DNA of 25,852 bases from Flemingiibacterium sp045632605 (GTDB lineage Bacteria; Bacillota; Clostridia; Oscillospirales; CAG-272). Positions 8,477 to 15,865 of the stretch are shown here, one piece after another. The notes beneath the pieces were generated by a model. That model did not search any database, was not told the origin of the DNA, and saw nothing but the letters and a program-made list of their open reading frames with translations. The stretch is from NCBI GenBank assembly GCA_045632605.1, contig JAZQXA010000106.1, positions 1-25,852 of the forward strand, read 5' to 3'. Position 1 is the stretch's first letter, and every line of letters starts with the position of its first letter. The position numbers and the translations under genes were made by a program.

Positions 8477-9982
8477 ATGAACAATAACCGTCAGCCAAAT
8501 AATGGCAGGTACAGTGTACCGCCAAGCGGCCAGCCGCAAAACCGTCAGGGACAGCCAAGACGTCCGCAGACGGGGCGTCCCAGTCAAAATTCAATGAACA
8601 ATACTGCGGTACGTGCGTCTGTGAACCGTATCAAGGAGCATACTCCGGCGCAGCGCAGAGCAAACAAACGTCAGGTCAAGCTGACTCCGGAGCAGATTGA
8701 AATTAACAGAGTCAATCGGCAGAGAGAAAAATATTATATTAAAAAACGCCGCAGCGCCGGAATTAAGATGCTTATTGCTAGATTTTTCCTGTTCCTTGCA
8801 ATTTTTGCGCTTATGGCAGGGCTTTGCGCGCTGATATTCTTTTTCACGCTGACACGTGCCCCCGAAAGCGATTCCGCGAGATACAGTTATACTATCGGCG
8901 ACACAAAAGAAACACTATCTAATTCCAAAGCGCTTCGGGATGGCAGAATTTATGTCAGCTTTACCGATGTTGCAAAAATGTGCGATTTAGCGGTGACCGG
9001 TTCAAACGATGATATGAAATACGTTATCAAGGGCGACGAGGCGGAAACCATTCGGTTTGTCACCGATTCCCGTGTTGTTTATGTAAACGGTGTCGAAACC
9101 CGTCTGGGTGCGAACTGTTATTTTGAGGGCGGCGAGCTTTATGTTCCCGTTGAGTTTGTCAGTGCTTATGTAAAGGGAATTACAGTTGACGTTGATGAGC
9201 GCGGACACAAGGTTACAATCGAGCGTATTATAACCAATCTTAACGAAAAAGGCAAGCTTCCAAGGGGCGAGGAGCCCGTTTACGCTGAGCTTTCGTTTTT
9301 GCTTCAGTCGGCGCTCGGGCTTGAGCCGCTTGACGAGAAAGCCGAAGAACTGGCGGCAATGCCGGATCTCGGATTCCAGACAAACCTTATGCTTTACGAG
9401 GATTATATGAATCCCGGAAATACGGATGAATTCCTTGTGCTTGTAAATCACGACAATAAGCTCACCTCCGACCACGTACCGCAGGACCTTACGGCACTTG
9501 TCGATACAAGAAAAGACAACCGCGAAACGCAGATGATGCGAAAATATGCTGCGATGGCACTTGAAGCAATGTTCAAGGAGCTTCGCGCGGCAGGATTTGA
9601 AGATGTCAGCGTAACCAGCGCATACAGAAGCTACAGCTATCAGGAATATCTCTTTAATTACTATACTGCTCAAGGCGGTGCTGAGTATGCCGCGCAGGTT
9701 TCAATGCCGGCAGGTTCAAGTGAGCATCAGACGGGACTTTGCGCCGACCTTCATAATCTTCCGAGCGCAAGCAAGGATTTTGCAAATGAGCCGGCATACA
9801 AGTGGCTTAAAGAAAACTGCTGGAAATTCGGATTCATTTTGCGTTATCCCGAGGACAAGATTGAGATAACGAAGATTTCGTTTGAACCGTGGCATTACCG
9901 CTTTGTCGGACGTTATCACGCACAAAAGATATATGAAGCGAATATGTGCCTTGAAGAATATATTGCGTTTATTTCTTCGTGA
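8477..9982 (+). CDS. VanY-type D-alanyl-D-alanine carboxypeptidase with stalk domain
   Basis: The 501-residue protein is a membrane-anchored M15B peptidase that trims the terminal D-Ala of peptidoglycan stem peptides. A Gln/Asn/Pro/Arg-rich disordered cytoplasmic tail (1-95) leads to one membrane helix (98-125). A copper-amine-oxidase-N-like stalk domain follows (about 150-250; DGRIYVSFTDVAKM, GELYVPVEFVSAYV). The peptidase domain spans about 340-501, with SAYRSYSYQ at 381-389, SSEHQTGLCADLH at 414-426 (zinc ligands H417 and D424) and FEPWHYRFVG at 469-478 (E470, H473). The start is ATG 8477, because AGAGG at 8465-8469 is correctly spaced for it and too close to the TTG at 8471. No vancomycin-resistance genes are nearby, so a house-keeping wall role is more likely. 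Confidence 0.9.
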   Translation: MNNNRQPNNGRYSVPPSGQPQNRQGQPRRPQTGRPSQNSMNNTAVRASVNRIKEHTPAQRRANKRQVKLTPEQIEINRVNRQREKYYIKKRRSAGIKMLIARFFLFLAIFALMAGLCALIFFFTLTRAPESDSARYSYTIGDTKETLSNSKALRDGRIYVSFTDVAKMCDLAVTGSNDDMKYVIKGDEAETIRFVTDSRVVYVNGVETRLGANCYFEGGELYVPVEFVSAYVKGITVDVDERGHKVTIERIITNLNEKGKLPRGEEPVYAELSFLLQSALGLEPLDEKAEELAAMPDLGFQTNLMLYEDYMNPGNTDEFLVLVNHDNKLTSDHVPQDLTALVDTRKDNRETQMMRKYAAMALEAMFKELRAAGFEDVSVTSAYRSYSYQEYLFNYYTAQGGAEYAAQVSMPAGSSEHQTGLCADLHNLPSASKDFANEPAYKWLKENCWKFGFILRYPEDKIEITKISFEPWHYRFVGRYHAQKIYEANMCLEEYIAFISS

Positions 9983-10019
9983 AACTGATTTTAAGCGATT
10001 TACTTTGTTAATATGTACA

Positions 10020-10052
10020 TGACAGCCGCGCTTTTCACGGGTGCGGCTGTCA
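10020..10052 (+). repeat. Long hairpin downstream of the D,D-carboxypeptidase gene
   Basis: TGACAGCCGC (10020-10029) pairs perfectly with GCGGCTGTCA (10043-10052) around a 13-base loop. No T run follows, so it may stabilise the mRNA 3' end or assist the stronger terminator that begins 20 bases later. Confidence 0.6.
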
Positions 10053-10072
10053 ACGCTTACGAAATTTTGATG

Positions 10073-10098
10073 GCCACTTGACAAAGTGGCTTTTTTTT
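10073..10098 (+). terminator. Rho-independent terminator of the D,D-carboxypeptidase gene
   Basis: GCCACTT (10073-10079) and AAGTGGC (10084-10090) form a 7-pair stem with a GACA loop, directly followed by eight T (10091-10098). It is a classic terminator and it physically overlaps the next promoter. Confidence 0.9.
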
Positions 10099-10106
10099 CA
10101 TATAAT
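10078..10106 (+). promoter_or_regulatory. Consensus promoter of the aspartate kinase operon
   Basis: A perfect TTGACA (10078-10083) is 17 bases from a perfect TATAAT (10101-10106). The -35 box consists of the last stem bases, the loop and the first right-arm base of the upstream terminator hairpin, and the spacer contains its T run. Transcription should start near 10113, about 49 bases before the GTG. Confidence 0.8.
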
Positions 10107-10161
10107 ATAATATGTGTAATAAATTAGGCAATATAATTTTTTGTAAATAGAGGTTATTATC

Positions 10162-11475
10162 GTGTTAAAAGTAGTAAAATTCGGCGGCAGCTCGCTTGCT
10201 GATGCCGCACAGTTTAAAAAGGTTGCAGATATCATAAAGGCCGAGTCGGAGCGCCGTTATGTTGTTCCGTCCGCGCCCGGAAAACGCTTTAAGGATGACA
10301 CAAAGGTCACCGATATGCTCTACACCTGCTATGACATGGCGGCGAGAGGTGAGGATATCAACGAATATTTCTCGGCAATTGAAGCTCGTTACAACGGAAT
10401 TATCGCAGAGCTTGGACTCGATTTTTCTCTTGAGGATGATTTTCAGCTCATAAAGAAGGCGTTCATTCACAAGGCAGGCCGTGACTTTGCGGCGAGCCGC
10501 GGAGAATATCTTAACGGTAAGATTCTCGCCCGTTATCTTGGCTTCGACTTTATTGATGCCGCAGAGGTTATCTTCTTTAACGACAACGGTCTTTTTGACT
10601 CCGAGCGAACAAACACAGTTCTTTCCGATGTTCTGAAGCAGCATGAATATGCTGTCATTCCCGGTTTCTACGGTTCTATGCCTAACGACACAATCAAAAC
10701 CTTCTCGCGTGGAGGTTCGGATATCACCGGTTCGATTGTTGCGCGTGCGGCGGCTTGTGATATTTATGAAAACTGGACCGACGTTGACGGTTTTCTTATG
10801 GCAGACCCGAGAATTGTTGATTCTCCCCGTGTTATCAGCGAAATCACATACCGCGAGCTTCGCGAGCTTTCCTACATGGGTGCGACTGTACTTCATGAGG
10901 ATGCTATTTTCCCGGTTCGCATCGCAGGTATTCCGATAAATATCAGAAATACAAACAACCCCGAGGCTCACGGTACATTTATCGTGTCTTCAAGCGATAA
11001 ATACGATACCGGCAACGTAATCACCGGTGTTGCAGGCAAAAAGGGCTTCTCGGTACTTACCATCGAAAAGGATATGATGAATGCAGAAGTCGGTTTCGGC
11101 CGCCGTGTTCTTGAAGTGCTTGAAAATAACGGTGTTTGCTTTGAGCATCTCCCCTCCGGTATCGACAACATGAGTATTATTCTTAATACGCATGAAATCG
11201 AGGGAAAGCGCGATGCTATAAAGACCGGTATCTGCCGCAATGTTAATCCGGAAACGCTCGAAATCGAAGACGGGCTTGCACTCGTTGCAGTCGTCGGACG
11301 TGCGATGGTTAAGGCAAAGGGAACAGCTGCACGTGTGTTCAAGGCAATAAGCGGTGCAGGCATCAACATCCGCATGATTGACCAGGGTTCAAGCGAAATC
11401 AGTATCATTGTCGGCGTTGAAGAAGCTGATTTCGAGGATGCACTCCGCGCTATCTATCAGGAATTTGTATATTAA
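10162..11475 (+). CDS. lysC: Aspartate kinase
   Basis: This cytoplasmic enzyme phosphorylates L-aspartate, the first step toward lysine, threonine, methionine and diaminopimelate. The 437-residue protein has KFGGSSLAD at 6-14, FSRGGSDITGSIVARA at 181-196, WTDVDGFLMADPRIV at 205-219, YMGATVLHEDAIFPV at 238-252 and two C-terminal ACT regions (about 296-360 and 373-437), which typically bind inhibitory amino acids. The start is GTG at 10162, with AGAGG eight bases upstream. The stretch VPSAPGKR at 35-42 takes the place of the usual VVSAxxG motif. The leader of about 50 bases is too short for a lysine riboswitch, so control is probably by feedback through the ACT domains. It is followed after 15 bases by an amidohydrolase gene. 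Confidence 0.92.
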   Translation: MLKVVKFGGSSLADAAQFKKVADIIKAESERRYVVPSAPGKRFKDDTKVTDMLYTCYDMAARGEDINEYFSAIEARYNGIIAELGLDFSLEDDFQLIKKAFIHKAGRDFAASRGEYLNGKILARYLGFDFIDAAEVIFFNDNGLFDSERTNTVLSDVLKQHEYAVIPGFYGSMPNDTIKTFSRGGSDITGSIVARAAACDIYENWTDVDGFLMADPRIVDSPRVISEITYRELRELSYMGATVLHEDAIFPVRIAGIPINIRNTNNPEAHGTFIVSSSDKYDTGNVITGVAGKKGFSVLTIEKDMMNAEVGFGRRVLEVLENNGVCFEHLPSGIDNMSIILNTHEIEGKRDAIKTGICRNVNPETLEIEDGLALVAVVGRAMVKAKGTAARVFKAISGAGINIRMIDQGSSEISIIVGVEEADFEDALRAIYQEFVY

Positions 11476-11490
11476 AGAAGGCGAAAAAGG

Positions 11491-12297
11491 TTGTATAAAA
11501 TATTCGATATTCACACGCATACGTACCCAGAGGCTATCGCTGAAAGGGCTGTAACAAGTCTTAATGCGTTTTATGAGTTTGTCTGCGAGGGAAAGGGTAC
11601 ATACGCGGATCTTGAAGCGAACAGCCGCGAAAACAACGTAAAGGGAATGCTTCTTTTCTCGGTTGCGACAAATGCCCATCAGGTGCAGAAAGTAAACGAC
11701 TCAATCGCCGCCCTTGCACAGAAATCCCGTGACGACGGCTTTGAAACGGTCGGATTCATGGGTATGCATCAGGATTACCCCGATTTTGCGGGTGAGGTTG
11801 ACAGAGCCGAAAAGCTCGGACTTCGCGGCGTAAAAATTCATCCCGACATTCAGGGCGTTGACATTGATTCGCCCCGTATGATGGAGCTTTATGAAATCAT
11901 CGAAGGGCGTATGCCGCTTTATCTGCATATGGGCGATAACCGTCCGCAGTACCGTTTTTCCGAGGCTAAAAAGCTGGCAAAGGTGCTTGACCGCTTTCCG
12001 AAGCTTGAAGTCGTTGCGGCGCATCTCGGCGGCTATAACGCATGGGAAGACGGAATCAATTATCTTGCAGGCAGACCGAACGTCTGGTATGATACTTCAA
12101 GTGCAGTTTGGTTTATAACACCGGAATATGCCGGTGAGCTGATTCACAAGCTCGGACCGGATCGTGTTATGTTCGGTACAGACTACCCAGTAAAGACAAC
12201 AAAAGGCGAGATTGAACGCATACTGAAAATTGACCTTACTGAGCAGGAACGCGAAGATATTTTTTACAACAACGCAAAGAGATTTTTAAAGATATGA
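11491..12297 (+). CDS. Amidohydrolase-2 family metal-dependent hydrolase
   Basis: This 268-residue TIM-barrel enzyme belongs to the PF04909-type amidohydrolases (TIM-barrel hydrolases and decarboxylases). DIHTH at 6-10 (H8, H10), RGVKIHPD at 112-119, LYLHMGD at 143-149 (H146), VVAAHLGGYN at 174-183 (H178) and MFGTDYPV at 227-234 (D231) are the metal and catalytic motifs in the right order. Its substrate cannot be read from the sequence. The start codon is TTG 11491: it is the only possible start between the in-frame stop of the kinase gene and the DIHTH motif, and AGAAGG lies eight bases upstream. The last four bases, ATGA, overlap the next gene's start. Confidence 0.87.
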   Translation: MYKIFDIHTHTYPEAIAERAVTSLNAFYEFVCEGKGTYADLEANSRENNVKGMLLFSVATNAHQVQKVNDSIAALAQKSRDDGFETVGFMGMHQDYPDFAGEVDRAEKLGLRGVKIHPDIQGVDIDSPRMMELYEIIEGRMPLYLHMGDNRPQYRFSEAKKLAKVLDRFPKLEVVAAHLGGYNAWEDGINYLAGRPNVWYDTSSAVWFITPEYAGELIHKLGPDRVMFGTDYPVKTTKGEIERILKIDLTEQEREDIFYNNAKRFLKI

Positions 12298-13391
12298 AGA
12301 TATATCATTCGGTAAAAGAAATAGATGTCAGCCGCGATATGTGGCAGACGTTAAAGGAAAGCACAAAACCGATTGTGATGTACGGAATGGGAAACGGCGC
12401 GGATAAGATCCTCGCCGTTTTTTCAGAGAAGGGAATCGAGGTTTCCGATTTTTTTGCTTCAGACGGATTTGTGCGCCATCAGATTTTTCATGGGAAAACG
12501 GTTATGAGCTATTCGGAAATCTGCGAAAGATATGACGATTTTATAATTGTTGTATCGTTCGGCTCACAGCTTCCCGAGGTGCTCTCCAATATTTATCGAC
12601 TCGACGGTGAGAGGGAGCTGTATATTCCGGATGTCCCTGTTGTCAATGATGGGGAGCTTTTTGATATTGACTTTTTTGAGCGTCATCGGGCGGAGCTTGA
12701 CGAAGCCTGCGAAATGCTTGCTGATGAGCTTTCCAAACAGACCTTCTGCGATGTTATAATGTACCGTTTGACGGGAAGGCTCGAATATTTAAGACGTCAT
12801 ACAGTAACATCGGATACTGTTCTTTCAGGCATACTTGACGCGAAAAATTATCGTTTTACAGCCGACCTCGGAGCATATAACGGTGACAGCATAAGAGAGC
12901 TTGCCGAGTTTTCGCCGGAGCTTTCGTCTGTTACTGCGTTTGAGCCGGATGCGCGGACATTCAAGAAGCTGACAGCATTTGCCGAAAATGCGCCGTACAG
13001 TGTTAAGGCATATAATCTTGCGGCATGGAATGAAGATACAACACTTGAATTTACCGCTGGCGGAAATCGCAACTCTACATTAATCGGAAACGATGCCATA
13101 AAGACCGGTGCGAAGATTAAAACGGTTAATGCCGCACGTCTTGACAGCGTGTTTGCCGGGGAGTGCGATTATATCAAATATGACGTTGAAGGCGCGGAAT
13201 ATGAGGCGATACTCGGTTCACGCGAAACTATTAGGTGCGAAAAGCCTCAGCTGCTGGTTTCGCTTTATCACAGAAGCGAGGACATATACCGTCTGCCGCT
13301 GCTTGTAAAATCGCTCGGTTACAGCGAGCTTTATCTTCGCAGATATGAATATGTCCCGGCGTGGGACCTCAATCTTTTGGCTGTAAAATAA
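12294..13391 (+). CDS. FkbM family methyltransferase with an N-terminal nucleotide-binding-like domain
   Basis: The 365-residue protein has two parts. Residues about 25-120 start with IVMYGMGNGADKIL, a glycine-rich Rossmann-like loop. Residues about 185-365 are an FkbM-type SAM methyltransferase: DLGAYNGDSI at 191-200 (SAM loop), AFEPDARTF at 215-223 (acidic end of strand 2) and YIKYDVEGAEYEAI at 293-306. FkbM enzymes O-methylate sugars or polyketides; here a surface glycan is a guess. The start codon overlaps the amidohydrolase stop as ATGA, so the two are translationally coupled and transcribed with aspartate kinase. A strong terminator follows. Confidence 0.88.
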   Translation: MKIYHSVKEIDVSRDMWQTLKESTKPIVMYGMGNGADKILAVFSEKGIEVSDFFASDGFVRHQIFHGKTVMSYSEICERYDDFIIVVSFGSQLPEVLSNIYRLDGERELYIPDVPVVNDGELFDIDFFERHRAELDEACEMLADELSKQTFCDVIMYRLTGRLEYLRRHTVTSDTVLSGILDAKNYRFTADLGAYNGDSIRELAEFSPELSSVTAFEPDARTFKKLTAFAENAPYSVKAYNLAAWNEDTTLEFTAGGNRNSTLIGNDAIKTGAKIKTVNAARLDSVFAGECDYIKYDVEGAEYEAILGSRETIRCEKPQLLVSLYHRSEDIYRLPLLVKSLGYSELYLRRYEYVPAWDLNLLAVK

Positions 13392-13397
13392 AAATCG

Positions 13398-13425
13398 GAC
13401 TGCCTGCTTTTTGCAGGCAGTCTTT
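13398..13425. terminator. Bidirectional terminator between the FkbM and AraC genes
   Basis: GACTGCCTGC (13398-13407) pairs perfectly with GCAGGCAGTC (13413-13422) over a five-T loop. TTT follows on the plus strand and CGATTTTTA on the minus strand, so it serves both convergent genes. Confidence 0.88.
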
Positions 13426-13429
13426 ACTG

Positions 13430-14302
13430 TTATATGATATTTTTGGCGTAGAGAATTTCCCGGTATGCAGACGGGGTTGTGGTCTTGAATTTTCTGAAAA
13501 CACGATTGTAATACGATACAGACGAAAAACCAACCTCTGTTGCAACCTCAAGAATGCTCTTATCGGTTGTTGTAAGCAGCCCCTCTGATTTCCAGATGCG
13601 GACATGGTTTATGTACTCTGTTGGTGTTATATTTGTCGCTTTCTTGAAAGCGCGACAGAAATATTCACGATTGATATGTACCGTATCGGCGAGAGCCTGA
13701 AGCGTTATTTCGCTCTGATAGTTAAGGTCAATGTATTCAAGCGCCGGACGTATGCGGCGTATTGCATCGTTATTGTATATATCCCATACGTTTTCGAGAA
13801 TCCGGTTGCGGTAGAATATGCCGAGCAGAATATTGATGTATCCTCTGATTATCATATCAAAGCCGACCTCCTCGCGAATGTTTTCGTTGTACATATCGAG
13901 GATTATATCATATACCCGGTTTGTCAGTTCCTCACCGTGCTTCAAGAAAACATATTTCCTTGCGTTATCTGTCAAAATGAGTGGAAGGTACTTGTCAATT
14001 TCGCTGAACTCACCTTCATGAAGCTTTTCAACACGGAATTGTATTGTGATTTTTGAGGTGTTATCCTCTTTGCAGAGCGTGCCATGTGGTACACGTCGGT
14101 TGATTACAATAATGTCACCTCGGCGAAGCTCAAGAGTGTCATTTCCGACTGCTACATCTGCAAGTCCGGTGTGGCCGATGAGGATTTCAACTCCGTCGTG
14201 CAGATGCATGGGAGTACAAAAAGATTTTTTGCAGGGATCAATGCTTTTTGAGAGCATAACGGGAATGCCGGGAATATTATTTTTAATTATTGCGACGTCC
14301 AT
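13430..14302 (-). CDS. AraC family transcriptional regulator
   Basis: The 290-residue protein has an N-terminal cupin-type sensor (about 25-95; PMHLHDGVEILIGHTGLADV, LELRRGDIIVINRRVPHG) and a C-terminal double helix-turn-helix (about 185-285; ITLQALADTVHINREYFCRAFKK in the first half, VGFSSVSYYNRVFRKF and TTTPSAYRE in the second). The sensor probably binds a sugar or a related ligand. The ATG at 14302 was chosen over an in-frame ATG 111 bases upstream because GGAGG lies just before it on the minus strand. It has its own extended -10 promoter, and two direct repeats sit in its leader. Its regulon is not evident; the aldo/keto reductase upstream is the nearest candidate on the same strand. Confidence 0.9.
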   Translation of the reverse strand: MDVAIIKNNIPGIPVMLSKSIDPCKKSFCTPMHLHDGVEILIGHTGLADVAVGNDTLELRRGDIIVINRRVPHGTLCKEDNTSKITIQFRVEKLHEGEFSEIDKYLPLILTDNARKYVFLKHGEELTNRVYDIILDMYNENIREEVGFDMIIRGYINILLGIFYRNRILENVWDIYNNDAIRRIRPALEYIDLNYQSEITLQALADTVHINREYFCRAFKKATNITPTEYINHVRIWKSEGLLTTTDKSILEVATEVGFSSVSYYNRVFRKFKTTTPSAYREILYAKNII

Positions 14303-14318
14303 TTTTATAACCTCCGGC

Positions 14319-14350
14319 AAAAAGTCAATATAGTACAATAAAAAGTCAAT
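14319..14350. repeat. Direct repeat in the leader of the AraC gene (possible operator)
   Basis: AAAAAGTCAAT occurs at 14319-14329 and again at 14340-14350, exactly 21 bases apart, i.e. two helical turns. A degenerate third copy (AAAAAAGTATTA) begins at 14361. Direct repeats at this spacing are typical of AraC-family binding sites, so autoregulation is plausible. Confidence 0.5.
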
Positions 14351-14384
14351 GTATGTATTGAAAAAAGTATTACAGTATAGTATA

Positions 14385-14413
14385 ATTATAACACAGCCGC
14401 GGATAAAATGCAA
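14385..14413 (-). promoter_or_regulatory. Promoter of the AraC gene
   Basis: On the minus strand TTGCAT (14413-14408), a 17-base spacer and TATAAT (14390-14385) with TG one base upstream form an extended -10 promoter. The start site should be near 14378, giving a leader of about 75 bases that contains the direct repeats. Confidence 0.65.
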
Positions 14414-14536
14414 TAGGCAAATATGGAGTTTTGTTTAAGGCGCGTGGCTCGTAAACAATCGCTCGGGTTTTTATAGCGTTCAGAAAAAAGAGAAAAGAAA
14501 AGTATTCATAAGTTCGTTCTTACAACCTCACAGAAG

Positions 14537-14570
14537 AAAAAACACTCACGTCCGAGCGCGTGGGTGTTTT
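14537..14570 (-). terminator. Terminator of the aldo/keto reductase gene
   Basis: Read on the minus strand, AAAACACCCACG pairs with CGTGAGTGTTTT (one G-U pair; arms 14559-14570 and 14539-14550), followed by a six-T run. It begins 12 bases after the stop codon. The rest of the 279-base gap to the AraC gene contains only the AraC promoter and repeats. Confidence 0.85.
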
Positions 14571-14581
14571 CTCTGTAAGGT

Positions 14582-15709
14582 TTATTTTACACGTTTCATA
14601 AAGTCAGACATCATTTCGCTGATTTTTATACCCTGTGGGCAAACCTCCTCGCAGGCGCGGCATCCGATACATGCAGACGGCTTTTTCTTGTCTTCACGGT
14701 CAGACATTACATCTGCCGGAATAACACCGCCGTCTTTATATGCGTGCTCATTGTAGAGCTCGATTATCCCGGGAATATCAAGCGACATGGGGCAGTGTGG
14801 CTCGCAATACTGACATTTTGTGCAGTGCAGAGCCGTGTTATCAATCATATCTTTCGCGATGGAAAACAGTGTGTCAGCTTCCTCGGGAGAAAGTGGATTT
14901 TTTGCCTCAAAGGTTTTGAGATTGTCTTTCAACTGTTCGAGATTTGACATTCCCGAAAGAGTAACTGTGATCTCGGGGATACTCTGTAAGAACCGGAACG
15001 ACCATGCGGGAACGCTTTCATTCGGACGGAGTGATTTCAGCTTTGCTTCGTATGTATCATCGAGCTTTGCGAGCTTTCCGCCGCGCACCGGCTCCATTAC
15101 GAATACCGGAATACCACGCTCACGGAGCATTTGCAGCTTATTCTTTGCGTTCTGATATTCCCAGTCAAACCAGTTAAACTGTATCTGAGCGAAGTCCATA
15201 TATTTGCCGTAAGCATTTAGGAATCTTTCATTTGTTGCAGCGGAGCCGTGAGTTGAGAAGCCGAGGTAACGGATGCGCCCATTTTCTTTCTGCTTTAAAA
15301 GATAGTCGAGGATTCCGTATTTAGGATCGAGATAGGCATCGACATTTGATTCACAGAGATTATGGAACAGATAAAAATCGAAATAATCGACTTTACATCT
15401 CTCGAGCTGCTTTTCGAATATTTCTTCGACCTTGCTCATATTTTCAAGATTGAATCCGGGGAATTTTGTAGCAAGATAGAAGCTATCCCTGGGATAATCA
15501 TGCAGCACCTCACCAATAACTCCCTCGGCGTTTCCTCTGTGGTAAACCCATGCGGTGTCGTAATAATTTATGCCGTGCGCCATTGCATGAGCAACGAGCT
15601 TTTTTGTTGCTTCGATGTCGATATTAGGATAATCGTCGATATAAGGAAGGCGCATTGTACCCATTCCGAGTGCGGATATTTTGAGATCTTTAAAGGTGTT
15701 GTAAATCAT
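14582..15709 (-). CDS. Aldo/keto reductase with C-terminal double [4Fe-4S] ferredoxin-like domain
   Basis: The 375-residue protein has an aldo/keto reductase barrel (1-290) with the catalytic tetrad D51, Y56, K82 and H116 (YYDTAWVYH, ATKF, YLFHN). It also carries a C-terminal cluster domain with CTKCQYCEPHC (C296, C299, C302, C306) and CIGCRACEEVC (C347, C350, C353, C357), enough for two [4Fe-4S] clusters. Such clostridial proteins probably exchange electrons with ferredoxin or flavodoxin instead of, or as well as, NADPH; the substrate is unknown. The ATG at 15709 follows GGAGG on the minus strand and was preferred over an in-frame ATG 60 bases upstream. Confidence 0.93.
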   Translation of the reverse strand: MIYNTFKDLKISALGMGTMRLPYIDDYPNIDIEATKKLVAHAMAHGINYYDTAWVYHRGNAEGVIGEVLHDYPRDSFYLATKFPGFNLENMSKVEEIFEKQLERCKVDYFDFYLFHNLCESNVDAYLDPKYGILDYLLKQKENGRIRYLGFSTHGSAATNERFLNAYGKYMDFAQIQFNWFDWEYQNAKNKLQMLRERGIPVFVMEPVRGGKLAKLDDTYEAKLKSLRPNESVPAWSFRFLQSIPEITVTLSGMSNLEQLKDNLKTFEAKNPLSPEEADTLFSIAKDMIDNTALHCTKCQYCEPHCPMSLDIPGIIELYNEHAYKDGGVIPADVMSDREDKKKPSACIGCRACEEVCPQGIKISEMMSDFMKRVK

Positions 15710-15740
15710 GATATCCTCCATGTAAGTATAATCCATATAT

Positions 15741-15769
15741 ATGATACCACAAAATCGGAGATTTGTCAC
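15741..15769 (-). promoter_or_regulatory. Promoter of the aldo/keto reductase gene
   Basis: On the minus strand GTGACA (15769-15764), a 17-base spacer and TATCAT (15746-15741) each match the consensus at five of six positions. The expected start is near 15734, about 25 bases before the ATG. Confidence 0.5.
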
Positions 15770-15811
15770 CTGTTTATTCCAATAATTAAAGAAACCGTAA
15801 TATTTAAAAGG

Positions 15812-15848
15812 AAAAAATCAGAGTATGCACAGCGCATACTCTGATTTA
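15812..15848 (-). terminator. Terminator of the OB-fold-like lipoprotein gene
   Basis: TCAGAGTATGC (15818-15828) and GCATACTCTGA (15834-15844) form a perfect 11-pair stem with a five-base loop. On the minus strand it is followed by six T (15817-15812). Confidence 0.9.
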
Positions 15849-15865
15849 TAATATTTTAAAATAGA

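Noticed and set aside
9002..9673. 223-codon minus-strand frame opposite the D,D-carboxypeptidase
   Set aside because: It is a shadow of a gene with clear VanY motifs; it has no start signal or family pattern.
10099..10161. Lysine riboswitch before aspartate kinase
   Set aside because: The predicted leader is only about 50 bases, AT-rich and without the needed helices.
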